A model generated the notes under the pieces. The model was not told where the DNA came from and searched no databases. It was given only the letters and a program-made list of their open reading frames with translations. Positions 42,382-51,779 of a stretch of 51,973 nt of DNA are shown in pieces. The first letter of the stretch is position 1. Each line of letters opens with the position of its first letter. Position numbers and translations under genes: made by a program. The DNA lies in the NCBI GenBank assembly GCA_937868485.1, contig CALMML010000232.1:1-51973 (forward strand), written 5' to 3'. The stretch is from an uncultured Myxococcales bacterium (lineage in GTDB: Bacteria; Myxococcota_A; Polyangia; Palsa-1104; JAEUJZ01).

Positions 42382-43728
42382 CTATTTCCCGACGCAGAAC
42401 CGCGAAAAGATCGCGTCGAGCACCGCGTCCGTCACTTCTTCGCCGGTCAGCTCTCCAATGCGCGCAGAAGCAATCCGTAGCTCCGACGCTGCCATCTCGA
42501 CAGCACCACCGTGAGCGATCACCTGCTCGGCTCTCGTCAGTGCCTCAGTAGCCAGACGCAGACCTTCCGCCTGTCGAGCGCTCGTCACCACCAGCTCATC
42601 TTGCGCCGCCACACTACCCGCCAGCTGATCCAGCACTCGCTTCCGCAGCGAGGACAGACCCCAGCCATTGAGCGCGCTCACGCCGACGGCATCACTCGGC
42701 ACTGGCAGACAGCCCACCTGATCGGTCTTGTTCCACACCACAAGGTGCGGCAAGTGCTCCGGCAGCGACGAGATCAGCGACTCTTCATCCGGTCCGAGCC
42801 CGCGCTTTCCATCGACCACAATCAGCGCCAGATCGGCTCCGCTGTAGCGACGCTGTCCAAGTCGCAGACCTTGCTCTTCCAGCTCACTTTTGTCGGATCG
42901 CTCGCCCGCTGTATCGATCAGCGTCACCGGAATGCCGTCCCACTCGGACGTAACCTCGACGAAGTCGCGCGTCGTTCCCGGCGTCGCATCGACGAGAACA
43001 CGCTCACTTCCCGACAGCGCATTGACCAAGCTCGACTTGCCTGCGTTGGTTCGGCCAAGCAGCGCCAGCTCCAGCCCCGACGACAGCGCCTTGCCACCAG
43101 CGCGAAAGCTGAGACCCAGCGACGCCAGCTGATTCTTTGCGTCCGACAGCTTGGCCAAAATTCGTCCCAAAATCACCGCATCTTCGTCGAGATCCGGGAA
43201 GTCGAGCAGCCCTTCCACCTCGCCGAGCAGCGTCGTCACTTGCCGTCGCTTTTCTTTGAGCGTTGCCCCAAGCTCGCCGCTAAGCTGACGCTGCGCTTGC
43301 CGAGCCGCTTGCACCGACTGCGCCCCAAGCAGCGACGCCACCGCTTCCGCTCGCGTCAGATCCAGCTTGCCAGCCAAGAACGCCCGCCGCGTAAACTCTC
43401 CCGGCTGGGCCGAGCGAGCACCGACGGAAAGACACGCTTCAATGATTCGCCGCAGCGTCACCGCGCCGCCGTGTCCGTGAATCTCGACGACATCTTCGCC
43501 GGTATACGATCGCGGTCCGCGCATCAGCACAAACAGCACTTGATCGATGACTTCCGACGAATCGGGCGCCGTCACCTGACCGTAATACAGACGATGACTT
43601 TCCAGCTCGACGGGCCACGGCGACAAGATGCGCTGCGCAATCGCAATCGCTTGTGAGCCACTGATGCGGATGATGCCGATGCCACCGCCGATTCCCGAGG
43701 CGATGGCGCAGATGGTGGGCGAGGCCAA
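42382..43728 (-). CDS. mnmE: tRNA modification GTPase
   Basis: 448 residues, full length. MnmE with MnmG places the carboxymethylaminomethyl group on wobble uridine 34 of some tRNAs. The N-terminal tetrahydrofolate domain reads IASGIGGGIGIIRISG; the central G domain has GRTNAGKSSLV (G1), the G2/G3 region with DTAGE, and NKTD (G4); the protein ends in FCVGK, whose Cys is the conserved catalytic one. The start is a TTG at 43728, six bases after the yidC stop, with no ATG in frame. mnmG is not in the window. Confidence 0.97.
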   Translation of the reverse strand: MASPTICAIASGIGGGIGIIRISGSQAIAIAQRILSPWPVELESHRLYYGQVTAPDSSEVIDQVLFVLMRGPRSYTGEDVVEIHGHGGAVTLRRIIEACLSVGARSAQPGEFTRRAFLAGKLDLTRAEAVASLLGAQSVQAARQAQRQLSGELGATLKEKRRQVTTLLGEVEGLLDFPDLDEDAVILGRILAKLSDAKNQLASLGLSFRAGGKALSSGLELALLGRTNAGKSSLVNALSGSERVLVDATPGTTRDFVEVTSEWDGIPVTLIDTAGERSDKSELEEQGLRLGQRRYSGADLALIVVDGKRGLGPDEESLISSLPEHLPHLVVWNKTDQVGCLPVPSDAVGVSALNGWGLSSLRKRVLDQLAGSVAAQDELVVTSARQAEGLRLATEALTRAEQVIAHGGAVEMAASELRIASARIGELTGEEVTDAVLDAIFSRFCVGK

Positions 43729-43734
43729 GGCGGG

Positions 43735-45528
43735 TTACTTCTTCTTGCTCGGCGACTTCTTGCCACCCGACGACTTCTTGCCAGGCGCGTCGATGACTTC
43801 CACCGCAGGCTCGGACTTGCTCGCCGAGCCGGTCTTGTTCACGCGGTTGATGACTTCCTGCTGAACCATGCCGAGCACCGTGTTCGTCAGGATGTACAGC
43901 GTCAGTCCCGCCGGCAAAAAGATGCTGAACACCGTAAACATGATCGGCATCATCGTCGTGACCATCTTCATCTGCGGATCAACCGGCGTCGTCTTGGCCG
44001 ACTGCTTGGTCTGCAAGAACATCAGCACGCCCGTCAGCAGCGGCAGCACAAAGTACGGGTCCGACGCGGTCATATCGGAAATCCACCACAGCCGGACTCG
44101 ATACAGCTCCACCGCGTTGCCTAGCATCGAATAGAGCGACACCCAGATCGGCATCTGCAGCAGGATCGGCAGACAGCCACCGAGCGGACTGACGCCGTGC
44201 TCACGCTGAAGCTGCAGGATCGCCATGTTCAGATCGTTGCGCTGGTCGTCACGCGGGAACTTGACCTTGAGCGCGTCCATCTTCGGCTTCAGCTCTTGCA
44301 TCGCCTTGGCCGACTTCATCGCTTTGAGCGACGGCCACAGCATCGCCAGCTTCACAAACAGCGTCAGCAGCACGATCGCAATCGCCCACGAGCCGCTCAT
44401 GTGGAAAAACTGTCGCAGAATCCACAAAAGAGGCCGCGCAATCATACCCAGGCCCCAGGTGTACTCAATCGCCGACGACATGCCGACGGTCTGACCGCTT
44501 ACCGTCACTCCATCGAGCGCTTCCGGCTGCTTCGGACCGACGTAGAGCGTAAACGGATAGCTGACCTTCTGACCCGCTTGCAGGAGCTGATCGCTGAACA
44601 CCACCGACGCGGCGATCGCACCGTTTGCGTCCGCCTTCGCCTTGGCCTGCTTGTCGCCAACCTGCGAACCAAACGGCATGCCCAGTCCGACGATGAAGTA
44701 CTGCTGCGCAATGCCCAGCCAGCGCAGCCCGCCGCGTAGATCCTCGGCGTCCGCCTTGTTTTCGAGCAGCGCTTCCAGGTTCAGGCTGTGACGCTTGCCT
44801 GCTTTGTCCCACAGCACTTCGTTTTGCACGACGCGCGGCGAAAACATGCCGGTCTTCTGCGTCGGATCTTGATAACCCTCCAGCCCCACTTCGAGGTGAT
44901 GGTTCACCGGCGCGCTCTTTTTGTTTTCCACGTCGACGGTAAAGCCAATCTGGAGACTCTTTGGCGGAAACGAAAACGTCTTTACGACCTTCACATCCGG
45001 CAGATCGAGCACAAAGCTCAGCTTGCGCGTCTGATCGGGCAGCGTATCGTCGGAAGCCAGGACGTACGGCTGCTGATCGGCGGGCTCAGGCAGCGACACG
45101 CCGCTCTCGGGAAGACGAACAAGCAGCGACGGACGATAGCTCGTCAGCAGGTTGGTCGGCCCGTCTTGGCTGCGCACTTCCTGAACCGGCTGACCGTTCT
45201 TTAGCGTCAGCCAGCGAATGTCGCGGCTCCACATCTTCTGATCGAGCAGCTCAAACTTGGTCAGCGCTGCGCCTCGGCTCGTCACTTCGACGCGATACAG
45301 CCCCGGCTGCTCGACGACTCGGCGCACTTCTTCCATCGGAGGCGCCGTCGGAGCTGCAGCTTGTGGCGCTCCGGGCTGCGTCGGCTGACCACTAACCTGG
45401 CCCGCCGTCTGATTCGCGCTATTTCCGGGCGTCGCTTTCTTCTGGAAGAAGCCGGTCAGCATCGACCAAGCCACCACCACGACCAAGCACAGCCCGATGG
45501 CCAGCATGGCCCGTCTTTCCTGGTTCAT
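43735..45528 (-). CDS. yidC: Membrane protein insertase
   Basis: 597 residues of the Gram-negative type: an N-terminal membrane helix, a large periplasmic domain (about 60-370), then the conserved five-helix insertase core (about 375-575: SWAIAIVLLTLFVKLAMLWP, GGCLPILLQMPIWVSLYSML). The strand just before the stop is very Lys- and Ser-rich. YidC inserts membrane proteins alone or with SecYEG and the signal recognition particle, whose RNA is encoded at 9.7 kb. The ATG at 45528 follows TAGGAGC at about 14 bases. It lies in the order rpmH, rnpA, yidD, yidC, mnmE. Confidence 0.97.
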   Translation of the reverse strand: MNQERRAMLAIGLCLVVVVAWSMLTGFFQKKATPGNSANQTAGQVSGQPTQPGAPQAAAPTAPPMEEVRRVVEQPGLYRVEVTSRGAALTKFELLDQKMWSRDIRWLTLKNGQPVQEVRSQDGPTNLLTSYRPSLLVRLPESGVSLPEPADQQPYVLASDDTLPDQTRKLSFVLDLPDVKVVKTFSFPPKSLQIGFTVDVENKKSAPVNHHLEVGLEGYQDPTQKTGMFSPRVVQNEVLWDKAGKRHSLNLEALLENKADAEDLRGGLRWLGIAQQYFIVGLGMPFGSQVGDKQAKAKADANGAIAASVVFSDQLLQAGQKVSYPFTLYVGPKQPEALDGVTVSGQTVGMSSAIEYTWGLGMIARPLLWILRQFFHMSGSWAIAIVLLTLFVKLAMLWPSLKAMKSAKAMQELKPKMDALKVKFPRDDQRNDLNMAILQLQREHGVSPLGGCLPILLQMPIWVSLYSMLGNAVELYRVRLWWISDMTASDPYFVLPLLTGVLMFLQTKQSAKTTPVDPQMKMVTTMMPIMFTVFSIFLPAGLTLYILTNTVLGMVQQEVINRVNKTGSASKSEPAVEVIDAPGKKSSGGKKSPSKKK

Positions 45529-45542
45529 GAGGACAAATGCTC

Positions 45543-45869
45543 CTAGCGGTGCGGCGGGTCATAACCGCCGGGATGAAATGGGTGACAGCGACATAGCCGA
45601 AGCAGCGCCATCTGGCTACCCCTTAGCGCACCGTGCTCGGCAATCGCGAGCCGTGCGTATTCCGAGCAGGTCGGATAAAAGCGGCAGCCCGAACCCGAAA
45701 GCAGCGCCAGCGCCGTCGAGACGAAGCGCTGATAAAAGCCAATGAGTCCGGTGAAGAGACGAGCGGCGCTGGGCAGAAGCCGAGTCGACGACATGCGAGG
45801 CAAGACTACCCGCTCCGTCCCAGACGGCAAGAGCGAACACACGGTCTGGGTCTCGGAAGGCGCGGGCAT
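45543..45869 (-). CDS. yidD: YidD membrane protein insertion efficiency factor
   Basis: 108 residues with the ATG at 45869. The core matches Yid[21 protein letters not shown] with its two Cys, and [12 protein letters not shown] at the C-terminus. It helps YidC-dependent insertion at the inner membrane face. The ATG at 45794 (MSSTRLL) would give 83 residues, closer to the usual 70-90, and could be the true start. No clear Shine-Dalgarno favours either. The gene lies between rnpA (14 bases) and yidC (14 bases). Confidence 0.95.
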   Translation of the reverse strand: MPAPSETQTVCSLLPSGTERVVLPRMSSTRLLPSAARLFTGLIGFYQRFVSTALALLSGSGCRFYPTCSEYARLAIAEHGALRGSQMALLRLCRCHPFHPGGYDPPHR

Positions 45870-45883
45870 GACGATGGAATCTG

Positions 45884-46264
45884 TTAGGAGAGTCGCGGAC
45901 TACGGATGCGGTGTCGAACTTCGATTAGCTCGTCGCACAGCGCAGAAAACGTAGCGTCTTTGGCGTGCGGCTTGGCAATCAACACCAGCTGTAGACCTTG
46001 CGGAAGCTCGTGCTTGTGAAGACGAAACGCTTCTCGCAGCAGGCGCTTGATTCGGTTTCGCTCGACGGCACCACCGACTTTGCGAGATGCAGTAATCCCC
46101 AAGCGCAGCGGCACATCACTCACAAACTGGTAAAAAGCCAGCAGGTGTTTGGTAACAACCTTGCGACCTTCTCCCTGGATGCGAACGAAGTCGGGACGCT
46201 TGCGGATGCGCTCGGCTTTGGGAAACAAAAAACCGAGCGAAGACGGCGAAGTGATCGATGACAA
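45884..46264 (-). CDS. rnpA: Ribonuclease P protein component
   Basis: 126 residues. The RNA-binding signature is clear: [13 protein letters not shown] near residues 69-81, with the N-terminal [12 protein letters not shown] that contacts the tRNA precursor. With the RNase P RNA it trims tRNA 5' ends. No ATG is in frame; TTG at 46264 is the best start. It follows rpmH after 30 bases in a conserved bacterial order. Confidence 0.96.
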   Translation of the reverse strand: MSSITSPSSLGFLFPKAERIRKRPDFVRIQGEGRKVVTKHLLAFYQFVSDVPLRLGITASRKVGGAVERNRIKRLLREAFRLHKHELPQGLQLVLIAKPHAKDATFSALCDELIEVRHRIRSPRLS

Positions 46265-46294
46265 GAGCGACGCTGCGCGAACGCGACAGCCTGA

Positions 46295-46444
46295 TTACTT
46301 CGAGGCGACCTTCACGGTCAGGCGCTTGCGGCCCTTGCGGCGACGGTTGTTGAGGACGAGACGACCACCGAGAGTGGCCATACGGGCACGGAACCCGTGG
46401 GTGCGCTTACGACGAATGTTGTGAGGCTGATAGGTACGCTTCAC
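46295..46444 (-). CDS. rpmH: 50S ribosomal protein L34
   Basis: 49 residues starting [21 protein letters not shown], the near-invariant L34 sequence. The start is GTG at 46444, with AAGGAGA six bases upstream. A longer open frame upstream (to 46507) is not coding. L34 is an early-assembled, basic protein of the large ribosomal subunit. Confidence 0.98.
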   Translation of the reverse strand: MKRTYQPHNIRRKRTHGFRARMATLGGRLVLNNRRRKGRKRLTVKVASK

Positions 46445-46510
46445 AGCGATCTCCTTGTACGAAATTCTCGCGGGAAAACAGGCCCTTAGGTCGGGGCAAT
46501 TAGACACAGC

Positions 46511-46540
46511 TAGGTATCAGACCGCGCATTCGCCTGTCAA
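46511..46540 (-). promoter_or_regulatory. Sigma-70 promoter of the rpmH operon
   Basis: On the minus strand TTGACA (46535-46540) and TACCTA (46511-46516) are 18 bases apart. Transcription would start near 46504, about 60 bases before the rpmH GTG. Confidence 0.7.
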
Positions 46541-46628
46541 GCACCGCAAGCGCTGACTCGGCCCGCAGCGAAAAAGAGCGCGTCCCTATCGTCTCGCTGG
46601 TGTGCGGCTTGCGCTGGGTGTGCGCAGG

Positions 46629-48068
46629 TTACGGGACGGATGGATCAGACTGATCGGGCGGAGCTGCATCCATCGGAGCCTCAGCGGGCGCAGGCGGTAG
46701 TGGGTCCAGTCGTTCCGTCGTGGCTGTATCCGTCGAAAGCGGCAGCTCAAGCGGCTTGTCCTGATGACCCGGAAGTCGCAGCGTCAGCGTCACGTTGCCA
46801 GGTCCAGCGGGGCGCTCGATGGAAAGCGGCGTCTTGCCAAGCGACTGCCCGTTTTCATCGATCACCTCTGCCTCAGCGGGAATGCTCGCGATCGAGAGCC
46901 GAACCGGCGGCTTTTGCGTCATCGCAGCGTACAGCGCGCGACCTTTGAGCTGCCAAGCCACCGCGCCCAGCGTCCCACAGATGAACACCGACAGCACAAA
47001 CCACAGACCCGCGCGACCCGAGCCTGGCCTCACGGCCATCAGACGCTCTGTCTTCGCGGTTGGCTCGTGAACCGGCACTTCTTGCGGAACACCGTCTGTG
47101 GCACGCACCGGATTCACATCTTTTGCCAGGTTGCGACGGGACGATCCCTCGCTGCCCAGTGCCATAACCACGGCTTGACTGCTGGACGTGCTCAGCGACG
47201 CAGAACCATAGAGCTGCTGTAGCTCGTTTGCGACCTCGCCTGCCGACGGACGACTGACCGAGTCTTTGTCGAGCATGCGATGAACCAGCGCCGCCAGCGC
47301 CACGCCACAGCCAGGAGCCTTCGACAGCAGCGGCGGCGGATCGGCAAACATGTGTTTGGACAGAAGCTCCGCGTCGGTGTCCGCATCAAACGGAATCTCG
47401 CTGCTGAGCATTTCGTAAAAGATCACACCGAGCGAATAGACATCGCTCTTGGGATCCGCTGCGCGCGCACTCTTGCACTGCTCAGGCGCCATGTACGCCG
47501 GTGTCCCAAGGATCGTTCCGGTGTTGGTAATCCCTTCGCCACCCTCGGGTTCAATGATCTTCGCGAGCCCAAAGTCGAGAATCTTCGAGCGCTCGCCGCC
47601 CGTCATCTCCGGGTCCCGCACAATCATGATGTTCACCGGCTTCAAATCTCGGTGAACGATGCCTTTTTCGTGAGCGGCTTGGAGCGCGGATGCCATCTGA
47701 CGACCGAGTCGCATCACGGCTTCAGGCGGTAGCTTGCCACCTTGCGCGTCGAGTCTCTGACGGAGCGTCTCTCCGCTCAGATATTCCATCACGATGTAGG
47801 CCGTTCCGTCGTCGGTTTGGCCGAACTCGTAGATGTGAACAATGCCGGGATGCTCGACGATGCTGGTCGCTTTGGCTTCGTTGAGAAAGCGCGTGGCGAT
47901 CTGGCGATTGTTGGCAAAGCGCTTGTGCAGCAGCTTGATCGCGGCACGACGCTTCATCTGGTCGTGCACAGCCTCGAAGACCTGCCCCATTCCGCCCGAT
48001 CCGAGCATACGGACGATTTGGTAGTGGCCAATCCTTTTGTCCACGACGGTCCCCTGAGAGCTGCTCAT
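46629..48068 (-). CDS. Transmembrane Hanks-type Ser/Thr kinase with PEGA-like extracellular domain
   Basis: 479 residues. The kinase domain (about 14-275) has every key residue: glycine loop GSGGMG, Lys45, Glu64, HRD (139-141), Asn146, DFG (165-167) and YMAPEQ. A linker leads to a membrane helix near residues 353-373 ([18 protein letters not shown]). The outside part has a PEGA-like beta fold ([25 protein letters not shown]) and a Pro/Asp-rich tail. This is the PknB-like layout with a surface sensor domain replaced by PEGA. Substrates are unknown. TATAAT lies about 40 bases upstream. It sits where dnaA is often found next to rpmH. Confidence 0.93.
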   Translation of the reverse strand: MSSSQGTVVDKRIGHYQIVRMLGSGGMGQVFEAVHDQMKRRAAIKLLHKRFANNRQIATRFLNEAKATSIVEHPGIVHIYEFGQTDDGTAYIVMEYLSGETLRQRLDAQGGKLPPEAVMRLGRQMASALQAAHEKGIVHRDLKPVNIMIVRDPEMTGGERSKILDFGLAKIIEPEGGEGITNTGTILGTPAYMAPEQCKSARAADPKSDVYSLGVIFYEMLSSEIPFDADTDAELLSKHMFADPPPLLSKAPGCGVALAALVHRMLDKDSVSRPSAGEVANELQQLYGSASLSTSSSQAVVMALGSEGSSRRNLAKDVNPVRATDGVPQEVPVHEPTAKTERLMAVRPGSGRAGLWFVLSVFICGTLGAVAWQLKGRALYAAMTQKPPVRLSIASIPAEAEVIDENGQSLGKTPLSIERPAGPGNVTLTLRLPGHQDKPLELPLSTDTATTERLDPLPPAPAEAPMDAAPPDQSDPSVP

Positions 48069-48108
48069 CGCATCCAGATAGTGATCTGAAATACGATTTG
48101 GAAACTGG

Positions 48109-48114
48109 ATTATA
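48109..48114 (-). promoter_or_regulatory. TATAAT -10 box of the PEGA kinase
   Basis: A perfect TATAAT on the minus strand lies 40 bases before the ATG at 48068. No strong -35 is seen at 16-18 bases. Confidence 0.5.
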
Positions 48115-48264
48115 GCCGGAATTGACGATGCCAGTCTGGCTTGATTTGTGTCGACACGTAGATAAATGTCAGGTTTTCAAGCAGAGCTTGGGCTGTTTAG
48201 TATTCATTTTTTCAGTAATTTCCCGCATACTCCAGACTCAATTTTGAACCTTCTCGGACGAACA

Positions 48265-50454
48265 ATGGGGCGAACCTCTAGCCTGCTCTCTCGACTCGCG
48301 TGCCTTTCCATCGGACTGCTTGGCCAAGTGGCTGTGGCAGCCCCGCATCCGTATTCCGTCGACGACCTGCTGCGGCTGTATCGGGTTTCTGACCCGCAGG
48401 TGACGCCCGACGAGCGGCTGCTGTTTTTTACACAATCGCAGGCTCGGCTCGACGGCAATCGCTGGCAAGGAACCATCTGGGTTCAGTCGCTGTCGCAGAC
48501 GGGCTTGCCGCTCGGTCCGGCGCAGCAGTTTACGTTTCCCGAGCACAGCGGCAAGGGCGAAGGCCAGGACTTTTCGCCGCGTCTGTCACCGAGCGCGAAC
48601 AAGCTGGCGTTTGTCTCGACGCGAGACGGCGGCGCACCGCAGCTTTACGTGATGCCGATTGGCGGCGGAGAAGCGCGCAGGCTGACCTCGGTTCCGTCGG
48701 GAGCGAGTGATCCGATGTGGACGCCCGACGGACGCGGCCTGGTCTTTACCAGCAAAGTGTACGCCGACTGTCCGCCACTGCCCGCCGGGGACGAGTGCAA
48801 TCGCAAGCGAAGCACGGCGCAAGAGCAAAGCCCGGTGCAAGCGCGCATCGCGGACCGGCTGTTTTACCGTCACTGGGATGACTGGTTCGACGGAAAGCGC
48901 AAGCATGTGCTGCGGGTGATGCTGCCGGATTCGCCGTCACAGCCGGTCTCTGCGCCCGTCGATCTGACGCCGGGTGACTTCGATGCGCCGCCGATTGCCC
49001 GAGGTGGAGACGAGCCTTACGCGATCTCTCCCGACGGAAAAGAGCTGGTCTTTGTCCAAAACCGCGACCGCGATGTGGCGTCGTCGACGAACTCGGATCT
49101 GTGGGCAGTGCCGCTTGGGAAAGACTTCGTGCCAGCGGGTCAGCCGCGCAACCTGACGTCGAAGAACCTGGCGTCGGACATCGCGCCACGCTTTTCGCAC
49201 GACGGACGATTTCTGGCATTTCTGGCGCAGCGACGGCCCGGCTTCGAGGCAGACCGCTGGGAAGTGTGGCTGCACGATCGCGTCACGGGTCAGTATCGCT
49301 CGCTGACGGAAAAGGTGGACCTGACGGCGCATGAGCTGACGTGGTCCGACGACAACCAGCGCATTTACTTCGTCACCAGCGTCAAAGGCCGTCGCGCCAT
49401 CATGGCGGTGGACATCAGCGGTCAGCAGGCTCCCGTCGAAATCGGACAAGGCGACGCGAGCGAGCTTCAGCTTGTGCGCGGCAAGAGCGGTCCGGCGCTG
49501 TACTTCTCTCGGGGCAGCTTGCAGCGTCCGCCGGAGGTGTTCCGCATCGACCTCGACGCGATGGGCAAGGCGACGGGACCGGCGAGCCAAGTGACCAAGC
49601 AAAACGATGCGGTGCTGGCAGAGCTACGGCCCGGACCGACGAGCCAGCTGTTTGCGCGCAGCCAAGACGGTCTGACGCTGCACAGCCACGTCATTACGCC
49701 GCCGGACTTTACGCCGACGCAGAAATATCCGGCGGTGGTGATCATTCACGGTGGACCGCAGGGCGCGTGGGAAGATGCGTGGCACTGGCGCTGGAACGCG
49801 CAGCTCTTTGCGGGAGCGGGCTACGTGGTGCTGCTCGCCAACCCGCGCGGCTCGGAAGGCTTTGGTCAAAAGTTCGTCGATCAAGTGTCGGGCGACTGGG
49901 GTGGCAGAGCGTACGACGATGTGATGAAGCTTACCGATGTGCTGGCGCAGCAGCCGTACATCGATGCAAAGCGCATTGGTGCAGCGGGAGCCAGCTACGG
50001 CGGCTACATGGTCAACTGGCTGGCCGGGCACACCGATCGCTTTGCGGCGCTGGTGAGTCACGCGGGCGTGTTCGATCTGCGCTCGATGGCCGGGGAAACC
50101 GAAGAGCAGTGGTTCCCGCGCTGGGAGTTTGGTGGCGATTCCTGGCAGAGCGATCAGCACGATCGGTTTAGTCCGTCGCGCTTCGTCGACAAGTTCAAGA
50201 CCCCGATGCTGGTCATCGCGGGAGAGCGTGACTACCGAGTGCCCGCCGGCCAAGCGCTCCAGCTCTTTACCGCGCTTCAGCATCGCAAGGTTCCGTCGCG
50301 GCTGCTGCTGTTTCCCGGGGAAAATCACTGGGTCGGAAAGCCGCTGCATACCAGGCTCTGGTATGGAACCGTGCTCGACTGGCTGAGCCGCTACATGGGC
50401 GGAACCAAGCCCGATCCCAAGATCATCGACAGCGCCACGACGATCGCCAAGTAG
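48265..50454 (+). CDS. Exported S9 family serine peptidase (dipeptidyl/acylaminoacyl peptidase-like)
   Basis: 729 residues. A signal peptide ends near VAVA-AP. Residues about 40-450 form a WD40/TolB-like beta-propeller (repeats such as ISPDGKELVFVQNRD and RFSHDGRFLAFL). The C-terminal alpha/beta hydrolase domain carries the triad: Ser577 in GASYGGYM, Asp656 in GERDYRVP and His688 in ENHWVG. It should cut short peptides in the periplasm or outside the cell. The ATG at 48265 gives the signal peptide; an in-frame ATG at 48166 adds 33 residues ahead of it. It faces away from the PEGA kinase, with about 200 A+T-rich bases between them. Confidence 0.93.
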   Translation: MGRTSSLLSRLACLSIGLLGQVAVAAPHPYSVDDLLRLYRVSDPQVTPDERLLFFTQSQARLDGNRWQGTIWVQSLSQTGLPLGPAQQFTFPEHSGKGEGQDFSPRLSPSANKLAFVSTRDGGAPQLYVMPIGGGEARRLTSVPSGASDPMWTPDGRGLVFTSKVYADCPPLPAGDECNRKRSTAQEQSPVQARIADRLFYRHWDDWFDGKRKHVLRVMLPDSPSQPVSAPVDLTPGDFDAPPIARGGDEPYAISPDGKELVFVQNRDRDVASSTNSDLWAVPLGKDFVPAGQPRNLTSKNLASDIAPRFSHDGRFLAFLAQRRPGFEADRWEVWLHDRVTGQYRSLTEKVDLTAHELTWSDDNQRIYFVTSVKGRRAIMAVDISGQQAPVEIGQGDASELQLVRGKSGPALYFSRGSLQRPPEVFRIDLDAMGKATGPASQVTKQNDAVLAELRPGPTSQLFARSQDGLTLHSHVITPPDFTPTQKYPAVVIIHGGPQGAWEDAWHWRWNAQLFAGAGYVVLLANPRGSEGFGQKFVDQVSGDWGGRAYDDVMKLTDVLAQQPYIDAKRIGAAGASYGGYMVNWLAGHTDRFAALVSHAGVFDLRSMAGETEEQWFPRWEFGGDSWQSDQHDRFSPSRFVDKFKTPMLVIAGERDYRVPAGQALQLFTALQHRKVPSRLLLFPGENHWVGKPLHTRLWYGTVLDWLSRYMGGTKPDPKIIDSATTIAK

Positions 50455-50466
50455 CTGCAACACTGG

Positions 50467-50497
50467 CAATAAGAGGCGTTTTGTATGCCTCTTATTG
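50467..50497. terminator. Inverted repeat between convergent genes, likely bidirectional terminator
   Basis: CAATAAGAGGC (50467-50477) and GCCTCTTATTG (50487-50497) pair perfectly over 11 bases with a nine-base loop. It begins 13 bases after the S9 peptidase stop and ends 15 bases before the integrase stop. There is no long T-run, so terminator is the favoured but not the only reading; an attachment core is the alternative. Confidence 0.6.
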
Positions 50498-50511
50498 TCA
50501 TGTCTGCGGAG

Positions 50512-51615
50512 TCAGTAGCGTAGACGCTCTAGCTCGTGGGACAAAAAGTCCGGCGCGAGGTGACTATAGATCAGCGTCATCCGTAGATCCGCGTGTCCCA
50601 GCAGCTTCTGTAACGTCAAAATGTTTCCGCCTTGCATGATGAACTGCGATGCAAAGGTGTGACGAAGCGCATGAAATCCGCGCGTAAGGGGCTGACACGC
50701 AGCGTCGCGCAGAAGCTTCGGGAGTCCGTGCGCAACGCGACGTCCTGACATGCCAAATCCCTGCTTGGTTTGCACCGGACAGACCAGCCGTTCCGGCGTC
50801 TTGGGACAGCGCGATTGCCAGTCCGTCAGCAGCGGAATCAGCGCAGAGTGTAGCGGCAGATGACGCACCAGACCCGACTTGGGAGTCTGCCGGTAGCTCC
50901 GCATCACCGACATCCGACCGCTTGCCAGATCGATGTCTTGCCAGCGCAGACCGAAGATTTCTCCTCGGCGTAGACCTTGTCGCAGCGCAATCGCAATCGC
51001 CACCGCACGCGACCAGTCCACCGCGCGATCTGTTGTGCGCGCTCGCTCTTCCGCAAGCGAAAGGAGTCGCCTGGCTTCATCAAGGGTCAGGTATTCCAGC
51101 GACGACTCACGCCGAGGCAGCTCCAGTCCTTTTTGCGGACTCTGCGCCAGCAGACCGACACGCACCGCCCAGGACAGACACGTTCCAAGCGGACGCAGCG
51201 CAGCCCGCACCGTATTCGATCGATAGCGCGTGCAGAGCTGATTCCGTAGTCGTTCCAGATCCACCAGCTTGAGCGACGAAGCCTGCACATTCCCAATCAG
51301 CGGCAGAACCCGCCGCAGCGCAGTCTGTGCTGTCGATCGATAGCGCGTCAGATCCTTGATCTGTGGACCTCCGCACTCTTCTAGCCAGCGCATACACAGC
51401 GCACTCACCGTCAGCGCAGGTGTCTGTGGCTTGGCGACTTCGAGTCCTGCTTGTCCGCGCGCAACCTTCGCTTCGATCTCGACCAGCATCTTCTTTGCCA
51501 GCGCCAGCGTGGGCTGGTGACTCGCTCTCTGTCTGCGCGTTCCGTCTACATCCACCCAGCGAATGTAAAAGCCGATGAAGCGCCCGTTTCTCTTCTTGCG
51601 GATGATGTCACCCAC
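50512..51615 (-). CDS. Phage-type tyrosine recombinase (integrase)
   Basis: 367 residues. An arm-binding N-terminal region (about 1-60, KKRNGRFIGFYIRWVDVDG), a SAM-like core-binding domain (about 70-165) and the catalytic domain (about 175-360). Catalytic residues are all visible: Arg in GLRRGEIFGLRW, HALRHTF (His and Arg), the His in LLGHADLRMTLIYSH, and the nucleophile Tyr just after it. It should be active. It cuts and joins att sites by a Tyr-DNA link in the cytosol. There is no tRNA, excisionase or phage gene beside it. It is next to the truncated kinase on the right. Confidence 0.93.
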   Translation of the reverse strand: MGDIIRKKRNGRFIGFYIRWVDVDGTRRQRASHQPTLALAKKMLVEIEAKVARGQAGLEVAKPQTPALTVSALCMRWLEECGGPQIKDLTRYRSTAQTALRRVLPLIGNVQASSLKLVDLERLRNQLCTRYRSNTVRAALRPLGTCLSWAVRVGLLAQSPQKGLELPRRESSLEYLTLDEARRLLSLAEERARTTDRAVDWSRAVAIAIALRQGLRRGEIFGLRWQDIDLASGRMSVMRSYRQTPKSGLVRHLPLHSALIPLLTDWQSRCPKTPERLVCPVQTKQGFGMSGRRVAHGLPKLLRDAACQPLTRGFHALRHTFASQFIMQGGNILTLQKLLGHADLRMTLIYSHLAPDFLSHELERLRY

Positions 51616-51651
51616 GCGAAAAATGTCCCCCGCGCGATCGTATCACGGGCC

Positions 51652-51671
51652 GTGCACCGCTTGTGCACCGC
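51652..51671. repeat. Paired GTGCACCGC direct repeats upstream of the integrase
   Basis: GTGCACCGC occurs at 51652-51660 and again at 51663-51671, 11 bases apart, and each contains the palindrome GTGCAC. They lie 36 bases upstream of the integrase start, the right place for integrase arm sites, an operator, or part of an attachment site. Confidence 0.5.
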
Positions 51672-51779
51672 GCACGCTGTGGATGCTCTCGTCGAAGAAA
51701 ACAGGATGGTGCAGAGTCCTTGGTTTTTACGGCTGCGTAAGTCCGCACAAGGATTTAGCTTTTCCTGATCCACGCGCAG

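Noticed and set aside
46445-46628. Replication origin next to rpmH
   Set aside because: No TTATCCACA-like DnaA boxes or A+T-rich unwinding region were seen.
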